A DNA stretch of 39,447 nt. It comes from Candidatus Pollutiaquabacter sp. GTDB taxonomy: Bacteria; Bacteroidota; Bacteroidia; AKYH767-A; 2013-40CM-41-45. The stretch is taken from contig CANIAS010000022.1 in NCBI GenBank assembly GCA_947465495.1, forward strand, positions 1-39,447. The letters are read 5' to 3'. The notes beneath the pieces were generated by a model. That model was given only the letters and a program-made list of their open reading frames with translations. It made no database searches and was not told where the DNA came from. Both the position numbers and the translations under genes were made by a program. This document shows positions 1 through 10,848 of this stretch, piece after piece. How positions within the stretch are numbered: the first letter of the stretch is position 1; every line of letters starts with the position of its first letter.

Positions 1-2545
<2,545 letters not shown>

Positions 2546-3658
2546 TCAGCCCATTGATTCCAAAAGGTGGCGGTAGTCGATGTGGCCAAGTTTTTTAAGA
2601 AGGCGCACATGTGATCCAAGTGCTTCACCGAAGGTGTCAAATTGCAAATAGGTGACACCATACTCCTTAGCGGTTGCTGCTACGATGGGAGCAATCTGCG
2701 GATAGTGGACGTGGCAAATCCGAGGAAACAAATGATGAATCGCTTGGAAATTTAATCCGCCCAAATAAAACGTGAGTAGGGGATTCGTCTTGGCAAAATC
2801 AGCCGTAGTACGTAATTGATGGATGGCCCACTCCGTTTCGATATTTCCGTCCGCATTTGCCACAGGAAAGTCTGCCGGTTCTATTACGTGCGCCAATTGA
2901 AAGACGATGCTTAAGATCATGCCGGCAATGAGGTGTAGAAACAGAAAACCAAGTAGTACATACCAAGCAGGAACGTCTAAAACAACGATTGGCCAGATTA
3001 CCGTATAGGACCAATAAAACACTTTCCAAAGTATCATTTTAAGAAAGATGCTTGCTTTTTTAGCCCCCTGTTCTTTGATCAAGCCTTTGCGGCTATACCG
3101 GAAAAACTGGGTAATGTCTTTTAGAGTGACCCAAAAAAGACTAAGCAAAGAATACAGGAAAAAGGCGTAAATGAACTGAAAGCGGTGGGCCGATTTATGC
3201 GTAGCACCGGGTGAAAAACGAAGTCCGGGCTTGTTGATGATGTCTTCGTCAACCGGGTGAATGTTTGTATAGGTATGATGTAAAATATTGTGCTGCAGCT
3301 TCCAGTTGGCCGCATCTCCACCAACGAGGTTTAGGGAATAGCCGATAATGGTATTAATAAAATTATGCTTTGAATAGGCTTTGTGATTGGCATCGTGCAT
3401 CACGCTCATGCCTATGCCTGCAAGGCCGAAACCCATAAGTACCCAACACATCCAAAAGGCCCATCCGGTAGCAGTAGCTGATACCATTAGACTAAAAGGG
3501 ACGAAGTACAAGGCCAACATGAAGAAGGTCTTAAACATCATCGCGCCATTTGCGTGCGGTGAAATTTTGTTCTTGATAAAATACCCGTCGACACGTTCTC
3601 GGAGTACGTGAAAGAAATCAGTATGATTTGAATTCACGAATTTGATGGAATGGCTCAT
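2546..3658 (-). CDS. Membrane fatty acid desaturase (acyl-CoA/acyl-lipid type)
   Basis: Di-iron integral membrane desaturase that introduces a double bond into fatty acyl chains. The three histidine boxes are present: HDANH at residues 88-92, HNILHH at 123-128, and QAIHH at 305-309, the last in the Gln-x-x-His-His form typical of front-end and linoleoyl-CoA-like desaturases. Hydrophobic pairs at about 43-85 and 210-255 place it in the membrane. There is no fused cytochrome b5 domain. I start it at the ATG giving MSHSIKFVNS (370 residues); an in-frame TTG five codons upstream is less likely. It stands alone, with over 300 bp of non-coding DNA on each side. Regiospecificity cannot be read from the sequence. 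Confidence 0.9.
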   Translation of the reverse strand: MSHSIKFVNSNHTDFFHVLRERVDGYFIKNKISPHANGAMMFKTFFMLALYFVPFSLMVSATATGWAFWMCWVLMGFGLAGIGMSVMHDANHKAYSKHNFINTIIGYSLNLVGGDAANWKLQHNILHHTYTNIHPVDEDIINKPGLRFSPGATHKSAHRFQFIYAFFLYSLLSLFWVTLKDITQFFRYSRKGLIKEQGAKKASIFLKMILWKVFYWSYTVIWPIVVLDVPAWYVLLGFLFLHLIAGMILSIVFQLAHVIEPADFPVANADGNIETEWAIHQLRTTADFAKTNPLLTFYLGGLNFQAIHHLFPRICHVHYPQIAPIVAATAKEYGVTYLQFDTFGEALGSHVRLLKKLGHIDYRHLLESMG

Positions 3659-4022
3659 GGTGTTGGAGTCCAAATGTAGCCATTAATTCAACCGAAATAG
3701 AATAATGTTATTACCTCCAATTTATGATGATTTTCGTTGAATTGTGGCTTTTACTATGGCATTCTAAGGCAACAAAGCTGATACTTAGTACTTTCAGAAT
3801 GTAAAATAATTCAACTACTTATATTCATCTATACCTGAGTTTTAAAGACCACACAGCTCAATTTGAGATGGTCCCTTTCGAGATTGATGAATACCTCGTA
3901 CATTGACGAACATTTTGTAGTTAAGTAATATTCAGGAGTTCATGCCATTGTATAAAATTGATGGCGTCACCTCATTTAGTGGATAAAGAATTGACACAGC
4001 ACTTAGAACTAACATAAAACGT
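3659..4022. other. Intergenic region between divergent desaturase and Cache lipoprotein genes
   Basis: This 364-bp AT-rich stretch must hold the promoters of both flanking genes, which diverge from it. I found no exact TAnnTTTG box, no strong inverted repeat and no RNA gene. Short open frames here lack any protein-like character. Confidence 0.5.
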
Positions 4023-4532
4023 ATGACGATCAAACATCTGTCGCTTTCATTGCTTACCTCTTTGCTGATTTTTACAGCAGTTTCCTGCAATAAAGACACC
4101 GAAGAAACGACACCGCTTACCAATGAGCAAAACATTCAAATCGCATTAAATGAATTTGTAGCGATGCTGATTGCCAATCCGCCCACCGATGCGGATATCT
4201 CCGGTCGGGTAAAAGCCTACCTGCAAGCTCACCCAACTTATTTCTTTGGATCAACAGTGGCCATGTTGGATAGTGCTGGTTTGGCTACTTACAGCCCATA
4301 CTGGTATCGTTCAGGTGATAGCCTCCTGTTGTCCGATTTAGCGGCCGACACCTCATATCATATTAATGATCAATATTGGTTACGTCAGCCAATCGACAGT
4401 GGCATTGCCATTTGGACGCCTCCTTATTTTGATGCCGGTGGAGGTAATATCAACATGAAAACACGGTCTGTTCCGGTGGTAATCAATGGCAATATCATCG
4501 CTGTGGCGACTACCGATCTTTCGTTGGAATAG
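4023..4532 (+). CDS. Orphan Cache-domain lipoprotein
   Basis: A 169-residue exported lipoprotein. The signal peptide ends in the lipobox FTAVSC with the lipidated Cys at residue 22. The rest resembles the extracytoplasmic Cache (PDC) sensor domain that normally sits at the front of Bacteroidota histidine kinases and PP2C/SpoIIE phosphatases. It has a helical start (about 35-70), then YWYRSGDS, the DQYWLRQPIDSG stretch, the hallmark WTPPYFD (131-137), RSVPVV and the closing DLSLE. Here the chain stops at the point where a transmembrane helix and HAMP or kinase domain would follow. It may be a ligand-binding accessory protein or a remnant. No signalling gene is adjacent, so partner and ligand are unknown. 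The Cache call rests on motif memory, not a search. Confidence 0.75.
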   Translation: MTIKHLSLSLLTSLLIFTAVSCNKDTEETTPLTNEQNIQIALNEFVAMLIANPPTDADISGRVKAYLQAHPTYFFGSTVAMLDSAGLATYSPYWYRSGDSLLLSDLAADTSYHINDQYWLRQPIDSGIAIWTPPYFDAGGGNINMKTRSVPVVINGNIIAVATTDLSLE

Positions 4533-4577
4533 AAGGGGAGCCTTCGATCTGAATACAAAAATTGGACTTTATTTTGC

Positions 4578-4594
4578 AACAAAACACTTTTGTT
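4578..4594. terminator. Weak A/T hairpin after the Cache lipoprotein gene
   Basis: AACAAAA and TTTTGTT pair perfectly around a CAC loop, about 45 bp after the lipoprotein stop. The stem is almost all A-T, so termination would be weak. Confidence 0.25.
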
Positions 4595-4732
4595 TTATAG
4601 TTATAAGTTTCTATAAATAAGAGTTTTATAGTATTTTACCTTAATAAATTTAAAGGTTTACCTAAGCACATTTTGTATCGAGTCAGGAATCGGATTTTAG
4701 TACCTTGCTTCTATCATCTATCAATAAATTAC

Positions 4733-5332
4733 ATGCTACCCTTAAGGACACTAACCATTATTGCATTTTCATTTTTTACAGTCGCTTCCAAGACTTACGC
4801 GCAGGATGCCTTTATTCAGTCGCAGGCTTTCATGACTACAACGTACCAAGGACAGCAAATCAATGCTACTTCAGAAGATGCCATACTGGTGGTACAGGAA
4901 TCGTCGGGGGTAATCAACATTCGAATCGGATTCGATGGCTTTCAAACAGGCACTGATTCACTGGATCGTTGGCTCTACTCGTTACGTGGTAAATTTTTCT
5001 GGTTTTCCGGAACTATTCCTGCGGAGCAGGTTCAAGCTCTCGACCAAGAGAACTCCATTGAATTTGAATCAAACGGCACGCTTGGATTCACCGATCGGAT
5101 TACCGCCGATGCTACGATTCCAATGGCGGCCATGAAATTAGCACCTACACAGGGTCTGCTCAACGGACTAAATGCATGGAGTGATATCCGCATAGCGTGC
5201 ACGTTTAACATAGATCCAGTGGTTTTAGGGTTAAAATTGAAAGATGCAACCTTGCAAGATCCATTGGTCGTTGCCATTAAAATAGGTCGAGTCAATCCGT
5301 ACGTCATGGGACAACGGGATATTACGAAGTGA
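4733..5332 (+). CDS. Secreted protein of unknown function
   Basis: A 199-residue protein I do not recognise. The ATG at 4733 gives a clean signal peptide (MLPLRTLTIIAFSFFTVASK, cleavage after TYAQ). A TTG 20 codons upstream would bury this signal and is less likely. The mature part alternates beta-like segments and includes the near-repeat phrases INIRIGFDGF, GTLGFTDRIT and PMAAMKLAP. This layout is loosely reminiscent of small lipocalin- or YceI-like periplasmic proteins, but no diagnostic motif is visible. It has no transmembrane helix, cysteine cluster or sorting domain. It ends 10 bp from the convergent MoxR gene. It follows the Cache lipoprotein on the same strand, about 200 bp away, so co-transcription is doubtful. 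Confidence 0.7.
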   Translation: MLPLRTLTIIAFSFFTVASKTYAQDAFIQSQAFMTTTYQGQQINATSEDAILVVQESSGVINIRIGFDGFQTGTDSLDRWLYSLRGKFFWFSGTIPAEQVQALDQENSIEFESNGTLGFTDRITADATIPMAAMKLAPTQGLLNGLNAWSDIRIACTFNIDPVVLGLKLKDATLQDPLVVAIKIGRVNPYVMGQRDITK

Positions 5333-5342
5333 GTTGATTTTA

Positions 5343-6824
5343 TTACAACCCCTTCAAAACATCGCTCAGAAAGTCTGAATATCCCATGCCATCTTCCAGT
5401 TTTACCCGTGTCAGTTTTTTATTAGCAACGAGCCCCCAAAGGATGAGTTCTTTTAGAAACGATCTTTCGGCAGCTTCTTTCAAGGGGTAATGCTTATCGA
5501 TCAATGTATCCAAGGCAGGAATACGATCCAACTGCCCACGGTAGGCATTATCGCCCAAATCATCGGTCAATTCAAATTCTTCTGAATTATTGACAAACCA
5601 ATCAATGATGTCCTGATAAGCACCCCGCGCCTGTTGCTTTTCAAGCTTGGGTATCTTTGGAAAAATAGTTTCAAAAGTTGTTTTTACAGCTTCTTGTATT
5701 AAATGTTCAGCCACAAATCGAGCTCCTTCTTGCTCACCTTCATAAGCGATTTCTAATTTGCCTGTCAACGCTGGTATGATACCGTTGAAATCACTCAGCC
5801 GAACATGCGTTTTCTTGTGACCATGCTTCAGACACCGAAGTTCTGCTGTACTCATCAGGTTTTCATAGGCCGTAATACTCATCCGCGCACTAATACCGCT
5901 TTTAACATCGACGTATTCACTCTCACGTGCTACAAAGGAAATGCGTTCAATGAGCAATTCCGCCAAATGAGGAACAAGGACGGTTTTTACCTGACCGGCA
6001 CCAGGACGAATTTCCTGTGAGGTAATTTTAGCCGCTGTCTCTACGGTACTTGGATAATGCGTAAGAATCTGCGATCCGATGCGATCTTTTAAAGGAGTGA
6101 CGATGCTGCCACGATTGGTGTAATCTTCAGGATTGGCCGTAAACACAAAATGAATATCCAGCGGAAAACGCAATTTGAAACCACGAATCTGTATGTCGCC
6201 TTCCTGTAGTATATTAAACAAGGCCACTTGAATGCGCGCTTGAAGGTCAGGGAGTTCGTTGATGACGAAAATGCATCGGTTGGCACGTGGTATCATCCCA
6301 AAATGAATTACTCGCTCGTCAGCATACGATAATTTCAAGTTAGCAGCTTTAATGGGATCAACATCGCCGATCAAATCAGCTACCGTCACATCTGGTGTTG
6401 CCAACTTCTCAACAAATCGATCGCTACGATGAACCCATTCAATAGGGGTTTGATCTGCTTTCAATGCGATTAAATCTTTTGCATAACGCGATAAGGGTTG
6501 CATTGGATCGTCGTTCACTTCAGAGCCCTGAACAATAGGCATCCATTCATCCAACAGGTTCACCATGAGGCGTGCGAGGCGGGTTTTAGCCTGTCCACGC
6601 AGTCCCAATAAATTGATATTGTGACCCGATAAAATGGCTCGCTCAAGTTCAGGTATCACCGTGTGCTCATACCCGTAAATACCAGGGAATGGCTGTTGTT
6701 TTTTTTGCAATGATTCAATAAGATTCTCCCGCAGTTCTTCTTTAATCGATCGTGATCGGTATCCGGAATCTTGAAGTTCCTGTAGAGTATGTATGGTAGG
6801 TGATTTTTTTGTGGTGATGGTCAT
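5343..6824 (-). CDS. MoxR/magnesium-chelatase-I-like AAA+ ATPase
   Basis: A 493-residue AAA+ protein of the MoxR/BchI type, thought to remodel or activate partners together with a von Willebrand A protein. The Walker A position reads GLRGQAKT (residues 74-81), with Ala in place of the usual last Gly. The Walker B position reads IFVINELPDL (185-194), with Asn in place of the usual Asp. The sensor-1 Asn is in FVFTANPEDY (about 231), followed by TPLKDRIGSQ. The helical C-terminal half (about 330-493) resembles the lid and adaptor region of the family. The stop lies 10 bp from the convergent secreted-protein gene. The ATG overlaps the stop of the upstream VWA gene by 4 bp, so the two are translationally coupled. 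I recall the INELPDL variant in close relatives, so it is probably a subfamily trait rather than damage. Confidence 0.88.
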   Translation of the reverse strand: MTITTKKSPTIHTLQELQDSGYRSRSIKEELRENLIESLQKKQQPFPGIYGYEHTVIPELERAILSGHNINLLGLRGQAKTRLARLMVNLLDEWMPIVQGSEVNDDPMQPLSRYAKDLIALKADQTPIEWVHRSDRFVEKLATPDVTVADLIGDVDPIKAANLKLSYADERVIHFGMIPRANRCIFVINELPDLQARIQVALFNILQEGDIQIRGFKLRFPLDIHFVFTANPEDYTNRGSIVTPLKDRIGSQILTHYPSTVETAAKITSQEIRPGAGQVKTVLVPHLAELLIERISFVARESEYVDVKSGISARMSITAYENLMSTAELRCLKHGHKKTHVRLSDFNGIIPALTGKLEIAYEGEQEGARFVAEHLIQEAVKTTFETIFPKIPKLEKQQARGAYQDIIDWFVNNSEEFELTDDLGDNAYRGQLDRIPALDTLIDKHYPLKEAAERSFLKELILWGLVANKKLTRVKLEDGMGYSDFLSDVLKGL

Positions 6825-7927
6825 CCTTTGATGTTTTTTCTTCGGTTATTCTTATAATCTTCAAAAATCAATTGGCCCAAACCTTTCAGTCCGGCATAGT
6901 AAGCTTTCCCTTGATTTGCTTCTGTGAACCTGCTCACGAATTCCTGCAAGTATGAATCACGAGCAATCATAAAGGTGGTAATTGGTATATGCAACCTGCG
7001 CGCCTGTTGAGCAGCCCCGTAACAACGTTCAACGATATGACGATCCAGACCGTTCGAATTGAAGTAATAGGTTCCGTCGGATTTTTTTAAACAGCTCGGC
7101 TTTCCATCGGTAATCATGAAAATCTGTTTATTAGTATTCCGTTTACGTCGTAAAATGTCCATAGCTAATTCTAAGCCCGCCACCGTATTGGTATGGTAGG
7201 GACCGACTTGCAAGTAGGGTAGGTCTTTTAACTCAATCGGCCAGGCATCATTACCAAATACAAGGATGTCCAACGTATCTTTAGGATAACGCGTACGAAT
7301 CAATTCAGCCAATGCCATAGCTACTTTTTTAGCGGGAGTGATACGGTCTTCGCCATACAAAATCATACTATGGCTGATGTCAATCATCAGAACAGTACTC
7401 ATCTGTGCCTTGTGAAACGTATCTTCCACCACCAGATCATTTTCCTGCAATTGAAAATCGTCTATCCCGTGGGCTATTTGTGCATTCTTAAAACTTTCCG
7501 TTAAAGATATTTGATCCAACGGATCTCCAAAACGGAATTCACGGAGCTCACCCGTGTGCTCATCACCAAGCCCCGTATAGGCAGTGGTATGATTGCCGGT
7601 TCCGCTACGTTTCAAATTTCCAAAAATCTGTTCGAGAGCGGATTGACGAATCACTCGCTCCATCTTAGAGGTAATGGTGGCTCCGCCCGGACCATCATCA
7701 TTGCCATCACGGATAAATCCTTTCTTCTTCAGTTCAGCGATAAAATCATCTATGGTATAATCAGGAGTGGTTAATTTGTATTCCTGATCCAATTCCCGAA
7801 GCCATGCAATGGCTTCGTCGAAATCGCCGGATGTATGCACGATTAATTCTTTGAAAATACCAAAGAGTCGGTCAAAAATGGACTCTTCAGGAGCCTGATA
7901 GGGTACAAACGTATAGCCGGATCGCAT
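6821..7927 (-). CDS. von Willebrand factor A domain protein, partner of the MoxR ATPase
   Basis: A 368-residue cytoplasmic protein with no signal peptide. The N-terminal half (1-170) is mostly helical and charged. The C-terminal VWA domain (about 175-360) has the metal-ion-dependent adhesion site: DISHS at 183-187, a Thr in YHTNTVAG near 247, and the Asp in MITDGKP near 273. It is the first gene of a two-gene unit and overlaps the MoxR gene by ATGA. In known MoxR/VWA pairs the VWA protein is the adaptor that recruits the substrate, for example in metal cofactor insertion. The actual client here is unknown. Neighbouring envelope proteins do not point clearly to one. Confidence 0.88.
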   Translation of the reverse strand: MRSGYTFVPYQAPEESIFDRLFGIFKELIVHTSGDFDEAIAWLRELDQEYKLTTPDYTIDDFIAELKKKGFIRDGNDDGPGGATITSKMERVIRQSALEQIFGNLKRSGTGNHTTAYTGLGDEHTGELREFRFGDPLDQISLTESFKNAQIAHGIDDFQLQENDLVVEDTFHKAQMSTVLMIDISHSMILYGEDRITPAKKVAMALAELIRTRYPKDTLDILVFGNDAWPIELKDLPYLQVGPYHTNTVAGLELAMDILRRKRNTNKQIFMITDGKPSCLKKSDGTYYFNSNGLDRHIVERCYGAAQQARRLHIPITTFMIARDSYLQEFVSRFTEANQGKAYYAGLKGLGQLIFEDYKNNRRKNIKG

Positions 7928-8041
7928 GATAACAAGATAACAATGTTTGATGGATTAAGTTCCATGAAATCTCATTTGTTCCTTCGATGATGTTTATCAG
8001 AAAATGTATTTTTACAAAAAAAACATTCTCACCACACGATT

Positions 8042-8788
8042 ATGCGCTATTTCAGTCTCGTTGCTCTTTTAGTGATTTCCACCACCGCTTTTGCCGATAG
8101 TTCCACCAACCGTTGGTATATCCAATGGGGATGGAACCGGGAAGCTTATACCCGAAGTACGATTCATTTTACGAATGGCAGTGAATACGACTTCTATTGG
8201 GTGGACGCCCAGGCGAAAGACAAGCCCGATTTTTATGCGATTCCTTCCACGCAAGTAACGATCCCTCAGTTTAATTTTCGTATCGGATATCGCGTATCTC
8301 CCAACTGGTACTTAGAGTTAAATCATGATCATGCAAAATATGTCGTGACCCCAGGACAGGTAATGCACGTACAAGGCACCATTCATGGCGTCAGCATAGA
8401 TACTGATACGGTGCTTGATAATTCACAGTTTCACTTCGAACATACCAACGGAGCCAACTTCTGGATGTTGATGGCGGCAAGACGTTGGGATAATGGTTTT
8501 GGAAATGCACGCACGTCGTTTTTTGCAAAAGGTGGTGCCGGTGTTGTTTTTCCTCGCACGGATGTTACGCTGTTTGGCGAACGACTGAATAATCAATTTC
8601 ACGTAGCGGGCTACGTCGCTGGTATGGAAGGAAGTATTCGTTATCGTGTATGGCACGGCGGCTATTTGGATTTAGCCACTAAAGGTGGATTTGCCAATTA
8701 CTTGAATGCGCTTACCGTGGAAGGTGGTAAGGCAAGCCATTACTTTTGGTTTGTGGAAGGTATTTTTAGTCTGGGCTGGGAATTCTGA
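8042..8788 (+). CDS. Small outer-membrane beta-barrel protein
   Basis: A 248-residue exported protein. The signal peptide is MRYFSLVALLVISTTAFA. The mature part is rich in aromatic and glycine residues and shows alternating amphipathic strands (FNFRIGYRVSPNWYLELNHD, NFWMLMAARRWDNGF, SFFAKGGAGVVFP, YLDLATKGGFANY). The chain ends in SLGWEF with a terminal Phe, the usual signal for barrel insertion. This fits an 8- to 10-stranded barrel of the OmpA/OmpW size class. Function is not predictable. It is divergent from the VWA gene and ends 5 bp from the convergent Kelch gene. Confidence 0.75.
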   Translation: MRYFSLVALLVISTTAFADSSTNRWYIQWGWNREAYTRSTIHFTNGSEYDFYWVDAQAKDKPDFYAIPSTQVTIPQFNFRIGYRVSPNWYLELNHDHAKYVVTPGQVMHVQGTIHGVSIDTDTVLDNSQFHFEHTNGANFWMLMAARRWDNGFGNARTSFFAKGGAGVVFPRTDVTLFGERLNNQFHVAGYVAGMEGSIRYRVWHGGYLDLATKGGFANYLNALTVEGGKASHYFWFVEGIFSLGWEF

Positions 8789-8793
8789 TCCTG

Positions 8794-10047
8794 TCAGTAC
8801 GACTTGACCAATTTACCCGTAACCAAAAGTTCTCCTCGCTGAAGCAGCGAATAGATGTATACACCAGCAGACAAAGAACTCCAGTCGATGGAAGTAATGG
8901 CTGGATTTAATTCTTGCTCCAAACACACAATTCCGTTCATGGATATTAGTCTAATCCGTGACTGATACTTCATGTTATCCGGAACGTTTGAAAGGTTTAC
9001 CTGTAGTTGACCATTATTGAAAGCGATATTCAATTCGGTGGGTGAAATAGAGGAAATTTCAGTGGTGCTGTCTGGCGTATATTCCCAACAATCATTATGA
9101 AGTATTCCATTATAATCTTTTCCTGCTCCTACATATGCGCGGTTTCCAATGACAAATGCATAGGCATTGATGCGCGTTCCACCGCGGAATGGTGCAACAG
9201 AAGTCCATCGGTTTAAGGTAGGTAAGTAACACCAAACGTCGTTTGAATAGGCGCCATTATCGCCTCCACCGATATATCCCTTTCCCCAGAGCGAAAATGC
9301 AAATGCATTGGAACGGAATCCACCGCCAAAATCCGCAACCTGCGCCCACGAATTAATGGTCGGATCGTATCGCCAAACATCCTGCTTGATATCCTGTGAA
9401 TTGGTAAACCCTGTTCCGCAATAAACGGCGTTTCCAATCGCAAATCCAGAACCCCACCGACGACCACTCAATGAAAGGTCAGAAACATTGGCAAAGTTAC
9501 GAGCTAAGCTCCAGGTGGTATCGTTGGAAGGGTTAAAACGCAGTACTTGCTTTACATAGCCAGGTGAACCATCATAACCGCCCACTAAATAGGCAATAGT
9601 ATCCGTGGTAATTGCGGTAGCACTGGTGCGTCCTGGGAAATTTCCTGCTAAATAACTCCCGAGATCTTGCAGGCGTGTCCAAGAATCGTTACCAGCATCA
9701 TACCGCCAAATGTCTTTTAGTTCGTTCGAGCCATCAAATCCTGTGGCTACATACCCAGTATCTTTCACTGAAAAACCTACTGCACCCCGCCGACTTCCAC
9801 CGGGAAATGGAGCAAGGACTGTCCATACATCCGCTACCGGATCGTAGGACCAGCCATCGTTGAGGAGATTTCCTGCAGAATCGCTACCAGTGATGATATA
9901 TCCTTTTCCACCAACAGCGAAAAAGGCAGCTTCCTGCCTCGGAGTGCCCGGAAAAGATGCGCGTTGCTGCCAACTATCAGGAGACTGCGAAAATAATTTG
10001 GCATTGCAAAAAAACAAGATCGTCATTACAAGTAGGAGCTTTCTCAT
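8794..10047 (-). CDS. Secreted six-bladed Kelch protein with T9SS sorting domain
   Basis: A 417-residue secreted protein. The ATG at 10047 puts a normal signal peptide at the N-terminus (MRKLLLVMTILFFCNAKLFS); an in-frame ATG 14 codons upstream is possible but gives an awkward leader. Six Kelch units of about 48-55 residues follow, each with a paired-Gly strand and a conserved D-x-W-x-Y-x-P ending (DGWSYDP, DIWRYDA, DVWRYDP, DVWCYLP, DCWEYTP), which should close into a six-bladed propeller. The last 75 or so residues match the type A C-terminal domain of the type IX secretion system, including the phrase LSAGVYIY and the end GKLVKSY. It should be exported across the outer membrane and attached or released. 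Ligand unknown. Confidence 0.88.
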   Translation of the reverse strand: MRKLLLVMTILFFCNAKLFSQSPDSWQQRASFPGTPRQEAAFFAVGGKGYIITGSDSAGNLLNDGWSYDPVADVWTVLAPFPGGSRRGAVGFSVKDTGYVATGFDGSNELKDIWRYDAGNDSWTRLQDLGSYLAGNFPGRTSATAITTDTIAYLVGGYDGSPGYVKQVLRFNPSNDTTWSLARNFANVSDLSLSGRRWGSGFAIGNAVYCGTGFTNSQDIKQDVWRYDPTINSWAQVADFGGGFRSNAFAFSLWGKGYIGGGDNGAYSNDVWCYLPTLNRWTSVAPFRGGTRINAYAFVIGNRAYVGAGKDYNGILHNDCWEYTPDSTTEISSISPTELNIAFNNGQLQVNLSNVPDNMKYQSRIRLISMNGIVCLEQELNPAITSIDWSSLSAGVYIYSLLQRGELLVTGKLVKSY

Positions 10048-10161
10048 CGATCTGGTTTCAGTCGTATTCAATGGATGGAGATTCAACATATTGATAATGT
10101 CGCTAGTCGGGGCTTAAATTCAACGGATGAACTTGTAACGAAAAACAGTCAGCTTAATTGG

Positions 10162-10812
10162 TCAATGCAAGGTACCATCACTCATTACCAGTTTTCGATC
10201 GGCCATGGCAGCAAGTTCATCGTTATGCGTTACAATGACAAACGTGATGCCTTTTTGTTTTCTGATATCAAAGAAAAGCTCGTGTAGCATGCGTGCAGAG
10301 GAGGAGTCCAAATTGCCCGAAGGTTCATCGGCAAAGATGACAGCAGGTTCATTGATCAAAGCCCGAGCAACGGCAACGCGTTGCTGTTCGCCACCACTTA
10401 ATTCGGAAGGACGGTGGTGTGAACGATCCGTTAAACCAAGTAAGGCAAGCAGTTCATCTGCTTTTCTAGCAGAAGTAACTTTGGAATTCCCACCAATCAA
10501 TGCCGGCATCATAACGTTCTCGTGTGCAGTAAATTCCGGCAATAAGTGGTGAGACTGAAAGACAAATCCAATGCGCTCGTTGCGGAATTTTGCCAGTGCA
10601 GAGCCCTTCAGTTTACTGACCTCTACACCATCAATCATAAGCGAACCAGCATCGGCAGAATCTAAAGTTCCAAGAATATGCAGCAAAGAGCTTTTCCCTG
10701 CTCCGGAAGCACCAACGATGGAAACTACTTCGCCTTCCGTGATCTGAAGGTCGATGCCTCGGACCACATTCAAGGTGCCGTACGATTTTCTAATTCCAAT
10801 AGCAGAAATCAT
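10162..10812 (-). CDS. lolD: LolD-like ABC transporter ATP-binding protein
   Basis: A 216-residue ABC ATPase of the LolD/MacB class, which powers lipoprotein release or related envelope export with a LolC/LolE-type permease. Motifs in order: Walker [10 protein letters not shown] (34-42), Q-loop [10 protein letters not shown] (85-94), signature [15 protein letters not shown] (138-152), Walker [13 protein letters not shown] (158-169), and H-loop His196. Length and the GNLDS D-loop are typical of LolD. No permease gene lies in the window, so the specific partner and the lolD symbol are inferred from family resemblance only. The start is the ATG at 10812, immediately behind a candidate -7 box. 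Confidence 0.85.
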   Translation of the reverse strand: MISAIGIRKSYGTLNVVRGIDLQITEGEVVSIVGASGAGKSSLLHILGTLDSADAGSLMIDGVEVSKLKGSALAKFRNERIGFVFQSHHLLPEFTAHENVMMPALIGGNSKVTSARKADELLALLGLTDRSHHRPSELSGGEQQRVAVARALINEPAVIFADEPSGNLDSSSARMLHELFFDIRKQKGITFVIVTHNDELAAMADRKLVMSDGTLH

Positions 10813-10816
10813 TCGA

Positions 10817-10824
10817 CGAAGTTA
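10817..10824 (-). promoter_or_regulatory. Putative -7 box of the lolD-like gene
   Basis: The minus strand reads TAACTTCG, one mismatch from TAnnTTTG, with only four bases before the ATG. If used, transcription would start at or inside the start codon. Confidence 0.35.
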
Positions 10825-10848
10825 GCAGTAATTTGATTCAGATGAAGA

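Noticed and set aside
4594-4660. AT-rich stretch with repeated TTTATAGT before the secreted-protein gene
   Set aside because: The short repeats are expected by chance in such AT-rich DNA, and no element with terminal repeats or a target duplication is visible.
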